A DNA stretch of 64,000 nucleotides, from the NCBI GenBank assembly GCA_913057645.1, contig CAJXOU010000002.1, positions 32,952 through 96,951 of the forward strand, written 5' to 3'. Under the pieces are notes generated by a model, which saw only the letters and a list, made by a program, of their open reading frames with translations, had not been told where the DNA came from and searched no databases. A program made the position numbers and the translations under genes. Shown here one piece after another: positions 53,017-61,850 of this stretch. The stretch comes from an uncultured Rhodobiaceae bacterium (GTDB lineage Bacteria; Pseudomonadota; Alphaproteobacteria; Parvibaculales; Parvibaculaceae). Position 1 is the stretch's first letter; every line of letters begins with the position of its first letter.

Positions 53017-54708
53017 TCAGCTTTCATTCGGCTGCTGCGCGAGCCTGTCGAGAAAGCGGTAGAGCGCGATGCCGGCGAGGATCGCCACCACGCCCGTGAC
53101 GACCGTCCCGTCGATGTTCACGGGAACGAAGGGGTCGGCGGAAACGAGCTTCGCCTTGCCGTGGATCATCTCGTACTGGCGGTCCTTGAACGGCCAGACG
53201 GCGAGCAGCGATCCGCAGAGAACGCCGATCACGGTGAGCATGGTGCGGCGGTAGAAGCGCTCGAGCAGCCATGAGATGGCGCGCGAAAAGATCAGCGCAC
53301 CGGTCACGACGCCGCCTGCAAGCGGCAGCAGGAACGACATGTCGACGCGGCCCAGCGCATCGATGGCGTCGGTGTACTTGCCGAGAATGAGGAGCACGAA
53401 GGAGCCTGAAATGCCGGGCACCAGCATGGCGGCGATGGCTGCCATGCCGCAGAGAAAGACGAACCAGGCGGCGTCCGGGGTGTCGACCGGGACGAGGATG
53501 GCGGCCAGCAGCCCCAGGCAGGTGCCGAACGCGATCCAGGCGATGCCCCTCGCGCCGCCGGTTTCGACATGGCCGATGAGGCCCACGATGGAGGCCGCGA
53601 TGAGGCCGAAGAAGAAGCCGAACGTCATTTCAGGGAAGCTCGCCACGAGCAGGGAGAGCGGAATGACGCGGCTGAAGATGATGAGCGAGAGCAGCGCCCC
53701 CACCCCGATCGGCAGGATGAAGAGGAGATCGACATGGCGCGCGGCGGCCGTGAAGTCGAGCCGTCTCAGATTGCCGAGCAATTCCCGGTCGAAATGCGCA
53801 ATGGCGGAGATCAGGCGTTTGTAGACGCCGAGGATCAGCGCCATCGTCCCGCCGCTGACGCCGGGCACCAGATCGGCGGCACCGATGCACATGCCGCGCA
53901 GCGTCTGCTTCGCCGGATGATAGTTTTCCCGGCCCTCGACGCTCAGCCGCGCCGTCAGTCCCTCCCAGCGGGCCAGCAGACCGTCGACCGGCAGATGCGC
54001 CAGACGGTAGAGCCGGTAGACGACAGGCGTTCCCGTTGCGAGCGCCAGCGTGGCGAGCGCGGCGACACCGCCGCCGGCGATGATGTCCGTCGTCCATTCG
54101 GTGCCGGTGGCGATGCGGGGCAGGGCGAGCAGCACGGTGAAGGCCAGCGCGGCAAGGCCGAGACGGAGGCCAAAGCCCATCCAGAGCAGCACCGTCAGGG
54201 AGCCGGTCAGCACCGCATGGCCCGCCGGGAAGGGAGACAACGGGTTCAGGCCCGCCTCCGACCAGGGCAGGACGGCGGATATGGCATGGTGGCCGGGCAG
54301 CGAAGCCGCGGGCGAGGGCCGAAGAATGTCCGGCGCGGCGAGTTGCAGGGCGAACAGCGCCACCGAAACAACGAGCACGCTCAGCCCCAGGGCCATGTCG
54401 TGGCGGAAGCCTTGCCCCCTTTCGTGGCCGAGGCGAACGAGGAAAGCCGCCAGGAGGGTCAGCGCCAGAAAGGCGGCAAATCGAGGCTCGCATCCGATTG
54501 CCCAGATGGCCGCCGCGGCGTCGCTTTGCGGGATGGTGCCGTTCAGCAGGCGGAAGATGGCGCGATCCGCCGCCTCCCAGATCCGCGCGAGCGGCGCAAC
54601 ATGCCACGAGGCGGCAAGGGCCAGCGCGGCGCCGAGCCAGAGCGCAAGCGGGCCGGGACGCCAGGCCGCCGACATCGGGAACATGCCGGGTTCCCCTTGC
54701 CTTTCCAT
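53017..54708 (-). CDS. Fusion of a degenerate PAP2 domain and a DUF368 (PopT-like) transporter
   Basis: The protein has 563 residues from the ATG beginning at 54708, after GGAGA; a GTG 57 bases earlier is possible. Residues 20-230 resemble a PAP2 phosphatase: PAGHA (161-165) matches motif 2, and RIATGTEWTTDII (198-210) matches motif 3 but with Glu204 where the nucleophilic His is expected. The motif-1 Lys is also absent before R130-P131. Residues about 266-563 are DUF368, with its two half-signatures AADLVPGVSGGTMALILG (278-295) and AMLVPGISGSFVLLILGKY (later half). DUF368 proteins (PopT) recycle undecaprenyl phosphate across the membrane. The PAP2 part may be inactive. Confidence 0.85.
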   Translation of the reverse strand: MERQGEPGMFPMSAAWRPGPLALWLGAALALAASWHVAPLARIWEAADRAIFRLLNGTIPQSDAAAAIWAIGCEPRFAAFLALTLLAAFLVRLGHERGQGFRHDMALGLSVLVVSVALFALQLAAPDILRPSPAASLPGHHAISAVLPWSEAGLNPLSPFPAGHAVLTGSLTVLLWMGFGLRLGLAALAFTVLLALPRIATGTEWTTDIIAGGGVAALATLALATGTPVVYRLYRLAHLPVDGLLARWEGLTARLSVEGRENYHPAKQTLRGMCIGAADLVPGVSGGTMALILGVYKRLISAIAHFDRELLGNLRRLDFTAAARHVDLLFILPIGVGALLSLIIFSRVIPLSLLVASFPEMTFGFFFGLIAASIVGLIGHVETGGARGIAWIAFGTCLGLLAAILVPVDTPDAAWFVFLCGMAAIAAMLVPGISGSFVLLILGKYTDAIDALGRVDMSFLLPLAGGVVTGALIFSRAISWLLERFYRRTMLTVIGVLCGSLLAVWPFKDRQYEMIHGKAKLVSADPFVPVNIDGTVVTGVVAILAGIALYRFLDRLAQQPNES

Positions 54709-54950
54709 CGATGTCTCCAGCCGCTGCCGTCCCTCGGGAATCGCATCGGAGTCTAGGGTTTGCACGGCGGGAATGACACCGGAATTCGCCTCGCGGATCG
54801 CGGCGCGCCGACATCTCGCCGCATTTCACCGTCAGAGTCGGTTGGTCGAGCAGCGATTAACCGACACAGCAAAAGGGCGGATGTGCCATCTGCGAATTTG
54901 AAGAAGGGCGTGATAGCGTCTCGCCCATGATGTCATCCGGAGAGCATTCG

Positions 54951-56225
54951 ATGTCCGCCTTCCGTCCGTCCCGCCCCGTCCGGGCGCGGCGCCTTGCCTT
55001 GCCTGCTTTCGTTCTTCTGGCGCTCGCCGTCACCGGCTGTGCGGCGGATGCGGCGCCCGAGACAACGCTGCCGCTTCCCTCGCCGGTGACCGAGAACGCC
55101 GCCTTTGCCGACTGGCTCACCGCCTTTCGGGCGGATGCGCTCAAGGCCGGCATCGCCGGCGAGACCTTCGACCGCTCGCTGGCGGGTGTGCGGATCGACC
55201 GCGACGTCATCGAGGCGAACGAAAGCCAGCCGGAGTTCACGAAACCCGTCTGGGAATATCTCGAAGGCGCCCTTTCCGACACGCGCGTCGCTAAAGGCAA
55301 GGCGCTGCTCGCGGAGAACGAGGCGCTGCTCGGCCGGATCGAGGAGCGCTACGGCGTCGACCGCCATGTGCTGGTCGCGATCTGGGGGCTCGAATCCAAC
55401 TACGGCTCCTTTCAGGGCACGATGAGCGTCGTGCGTTCGCTCGCCACCCTCGGCTTCGAGGGGCGGCGGACCGAATATGGCCGCACCCAGCTCATCGCGG
55501 CCTTGCAGATCATCCAGCATGGCGACATCGCGCCGGCGAGCATGACCGGCTCCTGGGCGGGCGCGATGGGCCAGACGCAGTTCATTCCCACGACCTACAA
55601 TGTCCATGCCGTCGATTTCGACGGCGACGGACGGCGCGACATCTGGAACTCCCACGCCGATGCGCTCGCGTCGGCCGCGCATTATCTTTCCCGGTCCGGC
55701 TGGAAGACCGGCGCGACCTGGGGCTACGAGGTCAAGCTGCCGCAGGGCTTCGACTATGCGAGCGCCGACATGTCGGTCTCGAAGACGGTCGGCGAATGGT
55801 CCGCCGCGCGGATCGCCCGCATCGACGGACGGCCCTTTCCGCAAGGCGAGGCGGACGAAAAGGCGTCGATCTTCCTGCCCGCCGGTCATCGCGGCCCCGC
55901 CTTCCTCGTCATGGGCAATTTCCGCACCGTGCTCGCCTACAACGCCTCCACCTCCTATTCGCTGGCGGTGAACCTGCTCGCCGACCGGTTCAGGGGCCGG
56001 GGCGAGATTGCCGGCACATGGCCGCGCGGCGACCGGCCGCTCGGGCGGCAGGAGCGCCACGACCTGCAGCGGCTTCTCACGGAGAACGGCTACGACACGG
56101 GCGGCGTCGACGGGATCATCGGTTACAACACGCGCAAGGCGATCCGGGCGTTTCAGCAGGACGCCGAACTGCCGGCGGATGGCTATCCGACGCCCGGTCT
56201 GCTGGAAAAACTGCGCCGCCGCTGA
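54951..56225 (+). CDS. Lytic murein transglycosylase (MltB-type) with peptidoglycan-binding domain
   Basis: The protein has 424 residues from ATG 54951, after CCGGAGAG; an earlier ATG at 54927 lacks a site. An N-terminal lipobox LAVTGC (Cys about 31) makes it a lipoprotein. The catalytic domain has VLVAIWGLESNYGSFQG (about 141, with the acid Glu) and SWAGAMGQTQFIPTTY (about 202). The C-terminal PG_binding_1 domain (about 360-424) has LQRLLTENGYDTGGVDGIIGYNTRKAI. It cleaves glycan strands to anhydromuropeptides in the periplasm. It is divergent from the PAP2-DUF368 gene. Confidence 0.93.
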   Translation: MSAFRPSRPVRARRLALPAFVLLALAVTGCAADAAPETTLPLPSPVTENAAFADWLTAFRADALKAGIAGETFDRSLAGVRIDRDVIEANESQPEFTKPVWEYLEGALSDTRVAKGKALLAENEALLGRIEERYGVDRHVLVAIWGLESNYGSFQGTMSVVRSLATLGFEGRRTEYGRTQLIAALQIIQHGDIAPASMTGSWAGAMGQTQFIPTTYNVHAVDFDGDGRRDIWNSHADALASAAHYLSRSGWKTGATWGYEVKLPQGFDYASADMSVSKTVGEWSAARIARIDGRPFPQGEADEKASIFLPAGHRGPAFLVMGNFRTVLAYNASTSYSLAVNLLADRFRGRGEIAGTWPRGDRPLGRQERHDLQRLLTENGYDTGGVDGIIGYNTRKAIRAFQQDAELPADGYPTPGLLEKLRRR

Positions 56226-56399
56226 GCGGATGACTGCCTCTTTTCGCGGCGTTCGCCTGCGGGAGTGGCGAAAATCCGGTCAGCATCCGGCTTTTTCGGG
56301 AGCGAAAACCGGAAACCATGCGTTTCGCATCATGGCATCGCTTTTGCTGACCCTCTAAGCTCATAAAGCGAAAGAAACGCGACATTGTCAGGAGACTCG

Positions 56400-57818
56400 A
56401 TGGCGCAGGCCATCTTCGATGAAATGGGCGCACCGGGCGGCGAGATCCGCCAGGCTTACAAGACCTTGCAGGCATGGCTCGGCGAGACGCCGCCTGAAAT
56501 ACTGACGCTCAGGCGCGAGGAGGCCGAAACCTTCTTCCGCCGCATCGGCATCACCTTCGCCGTCTATGGCGAGGGTGGCGATCCGGAACGCATCATCCCC
56601 TTCGACATCATTCCCCGCATTCTCGAAGCCGCCGAGTGGCGACAGATATCCGACGGGCTCATCCAGCGTGTCCGGGCGCTCAACGCCTTCATCGCCGATG
56701 TCTATGGCGCTCAGGAAATCCTCAAGGCCGGTATCGTGCCGCGCGACCAGGTGATCCTGAACGACACCTACCGCTACCAGATGCAGGGCGTATCCGTTCC
56801 CCACAACGTCTTCACGCATATCGCGGGCATCGACATGGTGCGTGTCGGGCCGGAAGAATTCTATGTGCTGGAAGACAATTGCCGCACGCCCTCCGGCGTC
56901 TCCTACATGCTGGAGAACCGCGAGATCACGATGCGGCTCTTCCCCGATCTCTTCTCGCGCTACAACGTGGCGCCGGTCGACCATTATTGCGACGAACTGA
57001 TGCGCACGCTCACCTCCGTCGCGCCGCGCAATTGCCCGGGCGAGCCGACCGTCGTCGTGCTCACGCCCGGCATCTACAACAGCGCCTATTACGAGCATTC
57101 CTTCCTCGCCGACCAGATGGGCGTCGAACTCGTCGAGGGGCCGGACCTCTATGTCATGGACGACATCGTCTATATGCGCACGACCCAGGGGCCGAAGCGT
57201 GTCGACGTGATCTATCGCCGCGTCGACGACGAATTTCTCGATCCGCTGAGTTTCCGTCCGGATTCGGCACTTGGCGTCGCGGGTCTGATGAGCGCCTACA
57301 GGGCCGGCAATGTGAACCTCACCAACGCCGTCGGCGCCGGCATCGCCGACGACAAGGCGATCTACACCTATGTCCCCGACATGGTGAAGTTCTATCTCGG
57401 CGAAACGCCGATCCTGAAGAACGTGCCGACATGGCGCTGCAGCGAGAAGGCCGACGCGCAATATGTGCTGGAGCGGTTGCCGGAACTCGTCGTGAAGGAA
57501 GTCCACGGCTCGGGCGGCTACGGCATGCTGGTCGGCCCCATGGCCACGAAAGAGGAAATCGAGGCTTTCGGCGCCCGCGTGAAGGCGGCGCCGGAGAAGT
57601 ACATCGCGCAACCGACGCTTGCGCTGTCCACTTGTCCGACCTTCGTCAACGAAGGCGTCGCCCCGCGCCATGTCGATCTCCGGCCTTTCATCCTCTCGGG
57701 CAAGGACATCAAGGTCGTGCCGGGCGGCCTCACCCGCGTCGCCATGCGCGAGGGGTCTCTCGTCGTCAATTCGAGCCAGGGCGGCGGCACAAAGGACACC
57801 TGGGTTTTGAAGGACTGA
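56400..57818 (+). CDS. Circularly permuted ATP-grasp type 2 protein (Anbu operon)
   Basis: The protein has 472 residues from the ATG beginning at 56400, after AGGAGA. It contains FYVLEDNCRTPSGVSYMLENRE (about residue 152), VVLTPGIYNSAYYEHSFLADQMGVELVEG (about 220), DVIYRRVDDEFLDPL (about 268) and VVKEVHGSGGYGMLVGP (about 363), the motifs of DUF404/407 peptide-synthase-like ATP-grasp proteins. These are thought to form peptide bonds in an unknown peptide product. It opens the conserved four-gene cluster with alpha-E, transglutaminase and Anbu. Confidence 0.92.
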   Translation: MAQAIFDEMGAPGGEIRQAYKTLQAWLGETPPEILTLRREEAETFFRRIGITFAVYGEGGDPERIIPFDIIPRILEAAEWRQISDGLIQRVRALNAFIADVYGAQEILKAGIVPRDQVILNDTYRYQMQGVSVPHNVFTHIAGIDMVRVGPEEFYVLEDNCRTPSGVSYMLENREITMRLFPDLFSRYNVAPVDHYCDELMRTLTSVAPRNCPGEPTVVVLTPGIYNSAYYEHSFLADQMGVELVEGPDLYVMDDIVYMRTTQGPKRVDVIYRRVDDEFLDPLSFRPDSALGVAGLMSAYRAGNVNLTNAVGAGIADDKAIYTYVPDMVKFYLGETPILKNVPTWRCSEKADAQYVLERLPELVVKEVHGSGGYGMLVGPMATKEEIEAFGARVKAAPEKYIAQPTLALSTCPTFVNEGVAPRHVDLRPFILSGKDIKVVPGGLTRVAMREGSLVVNSSQGGGTKDTWVLKD

Positions 57819-57824
57819 CGGCCC

Positions 57825-58772
57825 ATGATGCTCGCCCGCACCGCCGACAGCCTCTACTGGATCGCCCGCTACATGGAACGGGCGGAAAATCTCGCGCGAA
57901 CGCTGCGCGTCACGGACCGTCTTTCCCTCATGCCCTCGATCGCCGATGCGGACGGATCGGAATGGCATTCGACGGTCGTCGTCTCGGGCAGCGAAAGCGG
58001 CTTCTACGAAAAGCACGAGGAAGCGACGCCCGAGAACGTCATTTCCTATCTCGCCTTCGATCCGGAAAACCCGTCCAGCATCCGCAGCTGCATCGAGACG
58101 GCGCGGCGCAACGCGCGGGCCGTGCGCACCGCGCTCACGACCGAGCAATGGGAATGTCTCAACTCCGCCTGGCTCGAACTGCCCGGGTGGAACGAAGCCC
58201 GCGTGCGCGGCAGCGGACTGCACCGCTTTCTCGACTGGGTGAAGGACTGCTCGCTGCTCTTCACCGGCGGCACCGTCGCCACCATGCTCCGGCGCGACAG
58301 CTATTATTTCACGCGGCTCGGCACCTTCATCGAGCGCAACGACAACACGGCCCGCATTCTCGACGTGAAGTATCACGTGCTCCTGCCGGAACACGCCGAA
58401 GTGGGCGGCGGCATCGACTACTACCAGTGGGCGTCGATCCTGCGCGCGGTTTCGGGCTATCGCAGCTACAACGCCGTCTACCGCGAGGGCCTCAAGCCCT
58501 GGCTGATTGCCGAGTTCCTCATCATGCGCGAGGAGATGCCGCGCTCCCTCATCAGTTGCTCGGCCGAGATCAAGGAGTGCCTCGACAAGCTGGGCGAGGA
58601 ATACGGTCAGCGGCACGAATGCCACCGGATCGCGGGGCAGCTCTATTCGCGGCTTCGCTTCGGCAAGGTCGAGGATGTCTTCCGGCAGGGCCTGCACGAG
58701 TTCCTGTGCGACCATATCGAGCAGAACGACAGGCTCGGAATGGAAATCAGCCGCAGCTACCTTTTGGGGTAG
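57825..58772 (+). CDS. Alpha-E domain protein (DUF403; Anbu operon)
   Basis: The 315-residue, mostly helical protein starts MLARTADSLYWIARYMERAENLARTL, the family's defining N-terminus. It has LPGWNEARVRGSGLHRFLDWV (about 120), SYYFTRLGTFIERNDNTARILD (about 157-178) and YRSYNAVYREGLKPWLIAEFLI (about 216). ERA and ERND motifs are typical of alpha-E. It always accompanies ATP-grasp genes and its biochemical role is unknown. It starts six bases after the ATP-grasp stop. Confidence 0.92.
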   Translation: MMLARTADSLYWIARYMERAENLARTLRVTDRLSLMPSIADADGSEWHSTVVVSGSESGFYEKHEEATPENVISYLAFDPENPSSIRSCIETARRNARAVRTALTTEQWECLNSAWLELPGWNEARVRGSGLHRFLDWVKDCSLLFTGGTVATMLRRDSYYFTRLGTFIERNDNTARILDVKYHVLLPEHAEVGGGIDYYQWASILRAVSGYRSYNAVYREGLKPWLIAEFLIMREEMPRSLISCSAEIKECLDKLGEEYGQRHECHRIAGQLYSRLRFGKVEDVFRQGLHEFLCDHIEQNDRLGMEISRSYLLG

Positions 58773-58781
58773 AGTGTCCCC

Positions 58782-59600
58782 ATGCGAATCCAGATCCGCC
58801 AGCAGACAACCTATCGCTACGACACGCCTGCGAATTATTCGATGCAGGTGCTGCGCGTGCGCCCGCTCGACAGCGACGGCCAGAAGGTCCTTTCGTGGAG
58901 CCTCGACGTGCCCTCCTTCGCCACCGTCATGGAAGGGGAGGATGCCTATGCCAATTTCGTCCAGACCCTCTATATCTCCCGGCTTCACAGCGAGATCACG
59001 CTCACGATTTCCGGCGAGGTGGAGACGGTCGACACCGGCGGCGTCGTCAGCGGTGCGGCGGAGCCGTTTCCGCCGGTCTTCTTTCTGCGCCAGACCGATC
59101 TCACCGCGCCCGACGAGGCGATCCGGGCGCTGGCGGAGACGGCCGCCGCCGCGTCGGATGGAACCGCGCTCGACCTTGCTCACCGTCTCATGGAAGCGGT
59201 CCGCGGCACGGTCGACTACCGGATCGGCGAGACGCATGCCGAAACCACCGCCGCGCAGGCGCTTGCCCAGGGCTCCGGCGTCTGCCAGGACCATGCCCAT
59301 CTCTTCATCTCGGCGGCGCGCCATGCCGGCCTGCCGGCCCGCTATGTGAGCGGCTATCTCTGGGATGAGGGCGACACCGAATATGAGGCTAGTCATGCAT
59401 GGGCCGAGACCTATATTGATGGTCTCGGCTGGGTCGGATTCGACGTCGCCAACCGCATCTGCCCGACGGATGCCCATGTCCGCGTCGCCTGCGGCCTCGA
59501 CTATCTCGAGGCGGCGCCGGTCCGGGGTCTTCGGCGCGGCGGCGGCGAGGAGACGATGGAAGTCCGGCTCAAGGTCGATGGCGCTGCGATCCAGCAGTGA
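58782..59600 (+). CDS. Transglutaminase-like cysteine protease (Anbu operon)
   Basis: The 272-residue protein begins with a beta-sandwich transglutaminase N-terminal domain (IRQQTTYRYDTPANYSMQVLRVRP). The catalytic core has AQGSGVCQDHAHLFISAARHAGLPARYVSGYL (about 163-194, catalytic Cys in GVCQDHA), then SHAWAETYIDGLGWVGFDVANRI (about 204-226, catalytic His and Asp). It is cytosolic with no signal peptide. In this operon it probably cleaves or links the peptide made by the ATP-grasp protein. It follows alpha-E by nine bases. Confidence 0.92.
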   Translation: MRIQIRQQTTYRYDTPANYSMQVLRVRPLDSDGQKVLSWSLDVPSFATVMEGEDAYANFVQTLYISRLHSEITLTISGEVETVDTGGVVSGAAEPFPPVFFLRQTDLTAPDEAIRALAETAAAASDGTALDLAHRLMEAVRGTVDYRIGETHAETTAAQALAQGSGVCQDHAHLFISAARHAGLPARYVSGYLWDEGDTEYEASHAWAETYIDGLGWVGFDVANRICPTDAHVRVACGLDYLEAAPVRGLRRGGGEETMEVRLKVDGAAIQQ

Positions 59601-59657
59601 AGCGGCGGTGAACATGGCTACCGGGTTCGGTGGACCCGGCGATATCTGGAGAATTCG

Positions 59658-60401
59658 ATGACCTATTGCGTCGCGCTTCGGCTTGAAGCCGGCCTCGTCA
59701 TGCTGGCGGACACACGGACCAATGCCGGCGTCGACAATATTTCCACCTTCCGCAAGCTTTCCGTGATCGAGCATCCGGGCGACCGGGTGATCGGCCTCAT
59801 GACGGCGGGCAATCTCGCCGTCAGCCAGGCCGCGATCAACATGGCGACGGAGCAGGGGGTGCGGGTGCGCGGCTCGGACGAACTCGAGACGCTGCACACG
59901 GTTCCCACCATGGTGCGCGCCGCGCAGCTCATGGGCGAGGCGGTGCGCGAGGTCTATCGCCTCGACGGTCCCTCGCTCGAGGCGCAGTCGGGCGAGTTCA
60001 GCGTCTCGATCCTGATGGGCGGACAGGTCGGCAATGGCGAGCTGCGCCTCTTCCAGATCTATTCGGCCGGCAACTACATCGAGGCGACCGAAGACACGCC
60101 CTATCTCCAGATCGGCGAGCACAAATACGGCAAGCCGATCATCGACCGGGCGCTCACCTACGAGACGCCGCTCGACGACGGCCTCAAGCTCGCGCTGATC
60201 TCGATGGATTCGACCATGCGCTCCAACCTGTCGGTTGGCATGCCGATCGACCTCATGGTCTACCGCCGCGCCGCGCTCAAGGTCGCGCTCCAGCGCCGCA
60301 TCAAGGACGACGACGACTATTTCCTGGGCCTCCGGCGGTCCTGGTCGGATGCGCTCACCCAGGCCTATCGCACGATCCCGGGTCCCGGCTGGGAGTTCTG
60401 A
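59658..60401 (+). CDS. Anbu-type proteasome-like peptidase
   Basis: The 247-residue protein begins MTYCVALRLEAGLVMLADTRTNAGVDN, the N-terminus of the ancestral beta-subunit family. The Thr after Met is the predicted nucleophile, and ADTRTNAG is a conserved acidic-basic segment. VIGLMTAGNLAVSQAAIN (about 38), FSVSILMGGQVG (about 115) and LKLALISMDSTMRSNLSVGMPIDLMVY (about 178) are further family blocks. A GGAGA site precedes ATG 59658. Anbu forms ring or spiral assemblies and is found with the three preceding gene types. Confidence 0.92.
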   Translation: MTYCVALRLEAGLVMLADTRTNAGVDNISTFRKLSVIEHPGDRVIGLMTAGNLAVSQAAINMATEQGVRVRGSDELETLHTVPTMVRAAQLMGEAVREVYRLDGPSLEAQSGEFSVSILMGGQVGNGELRLFQIYSAGNYIEATEDTPYLQIGEHKYGKPIIDRALTYETPLDDGLKLALISMDSTMRSNLSVGMPIDLMVYRRAALKVALQRRIKDDDDYFLGLRRSWSDALTQAYRTIPGPGWEF

Positions 60402-60412
60402 GCCTCTCCGCC

Positions 60413-60440
60413 GGACCGGAGTAATCCCCGGTTCCGGTCC
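60413..60440 (+). terminator. Hairpin after the Anbu operon, possible terminator
   Basis: GGACCGGA (60413-60420) pairs perfectly with TCCGGTCC (60433-60440) across a 12-base loop, 12 bases after the Anbu stop. There is no T-run after it, so it would be a stem for RNA stability or a factor-dependent end rather than a textbook intrinsic terminator. Confidence 0.5.
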
Positions 60441-60441
60441 C

Positions 60442-60482
60442 GTGCTCCAGACTGTCCGTCCCTTCATTCGGACACGGAGCAC
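60442..60482 (+). promoter_or_regulatory. Second hairpin just before the tail-fibre-like gene
   Basis: GTGCTCC (60442-60448) pairs with GGAGCAC (60476-60482), and an inner GTCCG (60454-60458) pairs with CGGAC (60469-60473). The outer arm contains GGAG five bases before the gene's ATG at 60488, so the stem would hide a ribosome-binding sequence. Translational control is therefore possible but unproven. Confidence 0.45.
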
Positions 60483-60487
60483 CCGTT

Positions 60488-61807
60488 ATGTCGCATATCG
60501 CCCGATCCATCGCCTTTCCGGCCTCCGGCGCGGCCGCATGGCCCGTTGGCGCGCCGCCGCCCTGGCGCGGCGGCAAGCCCCTCTCCGGCGCCGTCCCGCC
60601 CTGGTGGCAGCCGGGCGCCGTTCTCGCCCTCGATTTCGCCAATGAGCGCTACATGCGTCTCGGCGCGTCGGTGCCGCTCGCGTCGGTGCTGGCGACCGCG
60701 CGCGCGGGCGAGGCGCGCTGCATTCGCGACGGCGTGGAACATGTCTTCGCCGCCCACGAGCCCGTGGTCGTCGCGGGGCATGGCGCCGAGATCTGGGGCG
60801 CCCTCACCAATACGGCGCTCCACAGCCGCGCCCTCGACGATCCCTACTGGACGGCGGCGAACCTCGCCGTCGCCCCGAATGCCGCGCCGGGCCCCGATGG
60901 CGCGCTCTCGATGGAGAAGCTCACGGCGGATGGCAGCGCCGCGCTCCACACGCTCGACGCGGCGCCGCAGGCCTTCGCGGCGGGCACGGCTTACGTCTTC
61001 CAGGCCGTCGTCGCGGCGGCGGAGCGAAGCCGCATCGGCCTGCGCTTCGGCACCGCCGCCTTTCCGGCGGCCGGGCGCCATGCCTGGTTCGACCTCGCCT
61101 CGGGCATGGTCGGCGGCGCGGAGCCCGGCGTGGCGGCGGGCATCTCGCCGCTCGGCGGCGGCTTCTTCCTTGTCTGGATTTCCCGCGCGGCGACGGCCTC
61201 CGCGGCGGACGGGTTCGGCTTCTACCTCACCGAAGGCGGCGCCCCCGCCGAGGCCTTCGCCGGCGACGGCGTCTCGGGCCTCCACGTCACCGCCGCGCTG
61301 CTCGCCGCCGCCGCGATGCCGCTTCCGCCGGTGCCGACGGGGGCCGCTTCCGCCACCCGTCCCGCCTGCGACTGCTCCATCCCGGACTTCGCGGCCTTCG
61401 CCTCGGCGGCCGGCCTCGATGCCGGTTTCGCCGGCCGCTGCGTGATCGACCTCACGCGCCTCTCCGACAGCACGGGGCGCGTCATTTGGTCGTTCGGCGT
61501 TGATAGCAGCAATCGAGTCTCCTGCTTCATCGCCAACAATGATCGCGTGTTTTTGCGACTGCGAGTCGGTGGTTCAAACCTTGTCGATATTAGTACCGGC
61601 GCACTTGCCGCGACCGGAGAGACGCAGATTGATTTTCAGGTGAAGAACGGCGCGTTCACGCTTTCTGCAACTGGAGTCGCAGACGCGGTGCCGAACACCG
61701 GCACTTTCTCACTCCCCGCACTTTCAACGGCATATGTAGGATTGGATTTCTCGGGTGCCTACCTGAATGGAGCGATGAAATATCTGAGCCTGAGATCAGT
61801 AGGGTAG
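60488..61807 (+). CDS. Phage tail-fibre-like carbohydrate-binding protein
   Basis: The 439-residue protein has no signal peptide. LALDFANERYMRLG (about 47) and a first sandwich domain (about 130-275: SMEKLTADGSAALHTL, GTAYVFQAVVAAAERSRIGLRFG, WFDLASGMVGG, GDGVSGLHV) match the laminin-G/concanavalin-like domains of phage tail fibres. A second such domain follows (about 320-439, ending LSLRSVG). From about 61484 the DNA is much more AT-rich than the GC-saturated 5' part, suggesting domain exchange. No other phage structural gene lies nearby. Function could be a phage remnant or a receptor-binding part of a tail-like particle. Confidence 0.6.
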   Translation: MSHIARSIAFPASGAAAWPVGAPPPWRGGKPLSGAVPPWWQPGAVLALDFANERYMRLGASVPLASVLATARAGEARCIRDGVEHVFAAHEPVVVAGHGAEIWGALTNTALHSRALDDPYWTAANLAVAPNAAPGPDGALSMEKLTADGSAALHTLDAAPQAFAAGTAYVFQAVVAAAERSRIGLRFGTAAFPAAGRHAWFDLASGMVGGAEPGVAAGISPLGGGFFLVWISRAATASAADGFGFYLTEGGAPAEAFAGDGVSGLHVTAALLAAAAMPLPPVPTGAASATRPACDCSIPDFAAFASAAGLDAGFAGRCVIDLTRLSDSTGRVIWSFGVDSSNRVSCFIANNDRVFLRLRVGGSNLVDISTGALAATGETQIDFQVKNGAFTLSATGVADAVPNTGTFSLPALSTAYVGLDFSGAYLNGAMKYLSLRSVG

Positions 61808-61850
61808 TAGACAAGCGGTGATCGTCGTTGTGTGACGATCATTGCCGCTC

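Noticed and set aside
56636-59368. A 910-codon plus-strand frame overlapping the ATP-grasp, alpha-E and transglutaminase genes
   Set aside because: It is an out-of-frame shadow rich in Arg, His and Gly, with no recognisable domains.
56388-60482. A 1,364-codon frame open on the minus strand across the Anbu operon
   Set aside because: It is antisense to four genes with intact catalytic motifs. High GC third positions make such shadow frames common, and its sequence is low-complexity and Arg/Asp/Val-rich without family motifs.
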